Origin: Hyphomicrobiales bacterium
Lineage (GTDB): Bacteria; Pseudomonadota; Alphaproteobacteria; Rhizobiales; Beijerinckiaceae
Length of the DNA: 64,000 nucleotides
Reading direction: 5' to 3'
Assembly: GCA_016716745.1 (NCBI GenBank)
Contig: JADJVD010000007.1
Span: 62,001 to 126,000 of the forward strand
A model generated the notes under the pieces. It was not told the DNA's origin and made no database searches. It was given only the letters and a program-made list of their open reading frames with translations. A program made the translations under genes and the position numbers. Positions 60,643 through 64,000 of the stretch are shown piece after piece (the first letter of the stretch is position 1; each line of letters opens with the position of its first letter).

Positions 60643-61254
60643 TCAGCGATCCGTGCGGGCGGCGCGCGTCTTCGCGTTCCACGCCTCGGCGAGATCGAGG
60701 AAATTCCTGAAGATGAGATGCCCGTGCTCGGACTGGATGCTCTCGGGATGGAACTGCACGCCGTAGACGGGCTGCGAGCGATGGGCGAGGCCCATCACCA
60801 GCCCGTCCGCCTCGGCGATGACGTTGAGATCCTTCGGCATCGTGTCGCGGTCGACGATCAGCGAGTGGTAGCGCGTGCCCTGGAACGGGCCGTTGACGCC
60901 GCGAAAGATCGCCTCGCCGCGATGGTCGATCTCACTCATTTTGCCGTGCATCGGCAGCGGGGCGCGGATCACCTCGCCGCCATAGGCCTGGCCGATCGCC
61001 TGATGGCCGAGGCAGACGCCGAAGATCGGCACCTCGCCGGCCGCCTTCTCGATCACCTCGAGGCAGATTCCCGCCTCGTTCGGCGTGCAGGGGCCGGGCG
61101 AGAGGACGATGGCGTCGGGCGCCTCGGCCAGCACCTCGTCGGCGGTCTTCTCGTCGTTGCGATAGACCGTCACGTCCGCGCCCATAGAGCCCAGATAATG
61201 CACCAGGTTCCAGGTGAAGCTGTCGTAATTGTCGATCAGCGTGACGGTCGGCAT
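60643..61254 (-). CDS. trpG: Anthranilate synthase glutamine amidotransferase component
   Basis: 203 residues, class I glutamine amidotransferase. Catalytic triad: Cys in GVCLGHQAIG, and His/Glu in VQFHPESIQSE. LSPGPCTPNEAG is also typical. It supplies ammonia to TrpE. The gene begins the trpGDC-moaC-moeA transcript; trpE is about 1 kb away on the same strand. The upstream 177 bases show no run of Trp codons suggestive of an attenuator. Confidence 0.96.
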   Translation of the reverse strand: MPTVTLIDNYDSFTWNLVHYLGSMGADVTVYRNDEKTADEVLAEAPDAIVLSPGPCTPNEAGICLEVIEKAAGEVPIFGVCLGHQAIGQAYGGEVIRAPLPMHGKMSEIDHRGEAIFRGVNGPFQGTRYHSLIVDRDTMPKDLNVIAEADGLVMGLAHRSQPVYGVQFHPESIQSEHGHLIFRNFLDLAEAWNAKTRAARTDR

Positions 61255-61431
61255 GTCGGTCCCGAGGCGGTTCGAGCCCTTTTCGGCCGGACCGGCGGGG
61301 AGGTCAAGCCGCGCGGGAATTGTTGCGGAAATCGCTCCGGACGGCGCGGCGGAGCGTCGCGGGGGCCTGTTGGCGGGCCACGCGCGGGCGCATCTTGGCG
61401 GTGCGGATCAGCCGCACAGGAGCATGACGCC

Positions 61432-61806
61432 ATGCGCGCCGCCCTCGCTTTCCTTGCCTTAGCCGGCCTCGCCGCGCCCGCCCTCGCGCAGACCTGCATC
61501 GAAGGGCCGGGCGGGATGCGCATGTGCGACAACGGTTTCATGTCGATGGGCGGCATGACGATGCAACTGCCGACCCCGCCTGCGATCCCGCCCGGCTTCG
61601 TCGTGACCGCCCCGCCGGCGCCTCCGGGCGGCTTCACGCGCTGGACGGCGCGGGAGTTCGTCCAGCCCGACGGCTCGCGCCGGCAGGTGTGGGAGAGCGA
61701 GACGACCTATCCGGACGGCCGCGTCGTGCGCGACGCGCAGACCCGGATCGTCATGCCGGACGGGCGTGTTTGCACGCAGAGCGGAACGACGATGACCTGT
61801 CCGTGA
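61432..61806 (+). CDS. Small secreted protein of unknown function
   Basis: 124 residues from ATG 61432 (CAGGAGC ahead). A clear Sec signal peptide (MRAALAFLALAGLAAPALAQ) then a mature Pro/Gly/Met-rich region (GGMTMQLPTPPAIPPGF) and a charged segment with DGRVCTQSGTTMTC. Four Cys could form two disulfides. Repeated MxMxx motifs could bind copper, a guess only. Plus strand, between trpG and trpE, both on the minus strand. Confidence 0.7.
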   Translation: MRAALAFLALAGLAAPALAQTCIEGPGGMRMCDNGFMSMGGMTMQLPTPPAIPPGFVVTAPPAPPGGFTRWTAREFVQPDGSRRQVWESETTYPDGRVVRDAQTRIVMPDGRVCTQSGTTMTCP

Positions 61807-61873
61807 CAACTGCCCGCTGGCCCGGCGGCGCGAAGCGTCGCAAAATGGCCGCCGCTGGTGGCCGGAGGCGGGA

Positions 61874-62224
61874 ATGCGACTTTTCAGGGCATGGCTGGCG
61901 ACGATCCTTATCGTCTTGATCGTCTATACGGCGGCCGTCGCGATGCGACGGGGCGTCAATCTTTTTCCCGTGTTCTTCGGCGACATCGCCGCACTCGACT
62001 GGCCCGGTCAGTTCAACCTCGACTTCACGTTCATGCTGACGCTGAGCGCCCTGTGGACGGCCTGGCGTGGCGGCTTTTCGGCGGCGTCGCTGGGCCTCGC
62101 CGCGCTCGCCCTGATCGGCGGATCGCTGTTCCTGTCGATCTATCTTCTGATCGAAAGCGCGCGCTGCGGCGGCGATCCTGTGGCGCTGCTGATCGGCCGC
62201 GAGCGCGCGGCGCGGCGGGCCTGA
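61874..62224 (+). CDS. Small membrane protein of unknown function
   Basis: 116 residues. Three predicted membrane segments (about 6-24, 48-66 and 70-94), start ATG 61874 with GGAGGCGGG in front. The pattern FRAWLATILIVLIVYTAAV and FFGDIAALDWPGQFNLDF resembles short membrane proteins of Hyphomicrobiales, with no known function. Follows the secreted protein by 67 bases, so probably one transcript; it ends 10 bases before the trpE stop, convergently. Confidence 0.75.
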   Translation: MRLFRAWLATILIVLIVYTAAVAMRRGVNLFPVFFGDIAALDWPGQFNLDFTFMLTLSALWTAWRGGFSAASLGLAALALIGGSLFLSIYLLIESARCGGDPVALLIGRERAARRA

Positions 62225-62234
62225 GCGACGCGGA

Positions 62235-63752
62235 TTACTGCCCGCGCTTGGCGCGGGTCGCGAACTTCACCGCCTCGTCGGCGGCGCGGAACAGGGCTTG
62301 CGCCTTGTTGACGCATTCGCGCTGCTCAGAGGCCGGGTCGCTGTCGTAAACGACGCCGGCGCCGGCCTGCACATGCATCTTGCCGTCCTTGACGACCGAG
62401 GTGCGCAGCACGATGCAGGTGTCGAGCTCGCCGCCGGCGCCGAAATAGCCGACGCAGCCGGCGTAGATGCCGCGCTTGACCGGCTCCAGCTCGTCGATGA
62501 TCTCCATCGCCCGCACCTTCGGCGCGCCCGAGACGGTGCCGGCCGGAAAGCCGGCCGACAGGGCGTCCACCGCGTCGCGACGCGGGTCGAGCTGACCCTC
62601 GACATTCGAGACGATGTGCATGACGTGGCTGTAGCGCTCGATGATGAAGCGGTCCGTGACTTCGACCGTGCCGATCTTGGCGACGCGGCCGACGTCGTTG
62701 CGGCCCAGGTCGAGCAGCATCAGATGCTCGGCCCGCTCCTTCGGGTCGGCCAGAAGCTCGGCGGCGAGCGCCTGATCCTCGGCCTCCGTCTTGCCGCGCC
62801 AGCGCGTGCCGGCGATCGGGCGGATCGTCACCACGCCGCCGCGCGCACGCACCAGAATCTCCGGGCTCGACACGACGATCTGGAAGCCGCCGAAATCGAG
62901 GTAACAGAGATAGGGCGAGGGGTTGACGCGCCGCAACGCGCGATAGAGCGAGAAGGCCGGCAGATCGAACGGCGCGGTGAAGCGCTGCGACAGCACGACC
63001 TGAAAGATGTCGCCGGCGCGGATATACTCCTTCGCCCGCTCCACCATCGCCAGATAGGCCTCCGGCGTGGTGTTGGAGACCGGCGGCGTCGCGGTCAGAT
63101 GCGGATCGGCGGCGGGCGCGGGATGGGCGAGCGCGGCCTCCAGCGTCGCCACCACGCCTTCGAGCCGCGCCAGCGCGCTCTCGTAGGCGGCGCGCGCGGA
63201 GACGCCCGCCTGCGGGCGCACGGGCGTGACGATCGACAGTTCGTCGCGCACCGAGTCGAACACGACCATCACGGTGGGGCGGATCAGCAGCGCGTCCGGC
63301 ACGCCGATGGGATCGGGCTTGGCCGGGGCGAGGCGCTCCATCTGGCGCACCATGTCGTAGCCGAGATAGCCGAACACGCCGGCCGACATCGGCGGCAGGC
63401 CTTGCGGCATGTCGATGCGCGACTCCGCCAGCAGCGCGCGCAGCGCCTCGAGCGGCTTGCCGGGGCAGGGCGCGAAGGCCTCGCGGTCCGTCTTCGGCGC
63501 GCGATTGATTTCGGCGCGGTCGTCGACGCAGCGGAAGACGAGATCGGGGTCGAGCCCGATCATCGAGTAGCGCCCGCGCGCCGCCCCGCCTTCGACTGAC
63601 TCGAGCAGGAACACGTCCCCGTTGCGCGGGCCCGACAGTTTCAGGAACGCCGAGACGGGCGTCTCGAGGTCGGCGACGAGCGTCGTCGCCACGAGGCTCG
63701 CGCGGCCTTCGCCATAGGCGGCGGCGACCGTCTCGAAGGGCGTCGCGTCCAT
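62235..63752 (-). CDS. trpE: Anthranilate synthase component I
   Basis: 505 residues. First step of tryptophan synthesis. Family features: the feedback-inhibition LLES (VFLLESVEGG), GVFGYLGYDMVR, IFQVVLSQRF, PSPYLCYLDFGGFQIVVSSPEILV, the IAGTRWRGKTEAEDQ catalytic region, MLLDLGRNDVGRV and SAGFPAGTVSGAPKVRAMEIIDELE. It lies 10 bases after ppiD and is separated from trpG by two opposite-strand genes, so trpE may be expressed from a different promoter. Confidence 0.97.
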   Translation of the reverse strand: MDATPFETVAAAYGEGRASLVATTLVADLETPVSAFLKLSGPRNGDVFLLESVEGGAARGRYSMIGLDPDLVFRCVDDRAEINRAPKTDREAFAPCPGKPLEALRALLAESRIDMPQGLPPMSAGVFGYLGYDMVRQMERLAPAKPDPIGVPDALLIRPTVMVVFDSVRDELSIVTPVRPQAGVSARAAYESALARLEGVVATLEAALAHPAPAADPHLTATPPVSNTTPEAYLAMVERAKEYIRAGDIFQVVLSQRFTAPFDLPAFSLYRALRRVNPSPYLCYLDFGGFQIVVSSPEILVRARGGVVTIRPIAGTRWRGKTEAEDQALAAELLADPKERAEHLMLLDLGRNDVGRVAKIGTVEVTDRFIIERYSHVMHIVSNVEGQLDPRRDAVDALSAGFPAGTVSGAPKVRAMEIIDELEPVKRGIYAGCVGYFGAGGELDTCIVLRTSVVKDGKMHVQAGAGVVYDSDPASEQRECVNKAQALFRAADEAVKFATRAKRGQ

Positions 63753-63762
63753 CGCCGCGCCG

Positions 63763-64000
63763 TCAGTTCTGCTCGGCGCCGAAGATCGCGCGCTTGACCG
63801 CCTGATCGTCGATGGCGACCTTCGCGTCGCTCTGCAGGCGCGAAAGATACTGGGCGAGGATGTCGTCGGGCAGGGCGCTGCGCAGTTGCTCGGCGATCTG
63901 CTCGTTCTCCTTCGCCTTCGGGTCGAACTTCGGGACGATGGATTCCTTGACGACGAACAGCAGGCGGCCGCCGTCGGGCGTGGCGGCGGAGCCGGCCTCG
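63763..64000 (-). CDS. PpiD/SurA-like peptidyl-prolyl isomerase, C-terminal part (5' end outside the window)
   Basis: The minus-strand frame from 64000 to TGA 63763-63765 reads 78 residues, including LLFVVKESIVPKFDP, KENEQIAEQLRSALPDDILAQY and KRAIFGAEQN. The alternating charged C-terminal segment and the location just upstream of trpE are those of the inner-membrane chaperone PpiD in Hyphomicrobiales. The catalytic parvulin domain and membrane anchor would be outside the window, so the assignment depends partly on context. Confidence 0.75.
   Translation of the reverse strand, partial: EAGSAATPDGGRLLFVVKESIVPKFDPKAKENEQIAEQLRSALPDDILAQYLSRLQSDAKVAIDDQAVKRAIFGAEQN

Noticed and set aside
60643..61431. 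trp attenuator with leader peptide upstream of trpG
   Set aside because: Reading the minus strand upstream of trpG shows no short frame with consecutive Trp codons and no terminator/antiterminator pair.

Overview
The window is GC-rich DNA with very short intergenic gaps, and almost every gene has an obvious alphaproteobacterial relative. The order erpA / dgt-argS-SPOR protein-nagZ-scpA-scpB-tatABC-serS-surE-pcm-nlpD-like ... yajC-secD-secF-Mth938 domain-squalene/phytoene synthase, and the order ppiD-trpE ... trpG-trpD-trpC-moaC-moeA-lexA, are both characteristic of Hyphomicrobiales (Rhizobiales). A LexA box of the alphaproteobacterial GTTC-N7-GTTC type lies upstream of lexA. I call the organism a Hyphomicrobiales alphaproteobacterium; the genus cannot be fixed from what I see. 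No rRNA, tRNA, CRISPR, prophage or intact insertion sequence was recognised.

Layout. 1-8.9 kb: end of an unknown gene, a membrane GGDEF/EAL protein, aspS, two copies of a REP-like repeat, the malic enzyme maeB, a membrane protein of unknown function, and tyrS on the minus strand, broken by a frameshift. 9.1-11.9 kb: a tightly coupled three-gene operon encoding a small coiled-coil protein, an inner-membrane OmpA-domain protein whose cytoplasmic half looks like a longin/roadblock domain, and a Rab/Ras-like small GTPase. This is the best candidate here for an undescribed system. 12-16.2 kb: a 32-residue membrane peptide gene, dnaE, and a 0.56 kb AT-rich segment that looks foreign. 16.2-24.1 kb: two small secreted proteins, bcp, a YhdP/AsmA-like 1212-residue protein, a large periplasmic protein and a PfkB sugar kinase. 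24.2-48.0 kb: the conserved housekeeping block (Fe-S insertion, dNTPase, tRNA charging, envelope and septum proteins, chromosome condensation, Tat and Sec export), with an accessory insert at 40.3-43.6 kb (EamA transporter, PsiE-like protein, a multiply frameshifted HNH-like gene, and a DUF815 ATPase). 48.0-56.0 kb: accessory genes on the minus strand: a frameshifted choline-sulfatase, a Crp/Fnr regulator with a diheme peroxidase and a DUF4242 protein, an arsenic operon with an ArsR-ArsC fusion and Acr3, and an ABC-F ATPase. 56.2-64 kb: lexA, moeA-moaC, and trpC, trpD, trpG and trpE; trpE is separated from trpG by two small oppositely oriented genes; the window ends inside a PpiD/SurA-like isomerase gene.

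Reading caution: at least six single-base length changes in four genes (tyrS, nagZ, the HNH-like gene, betC) can each be repaired by one base in a GC-rich context. Because tyrS is normally essential, uncorrected sequencing indels are a serious possibility, and the frames given for these genes should be checked against reads before calling them pseudogenes.
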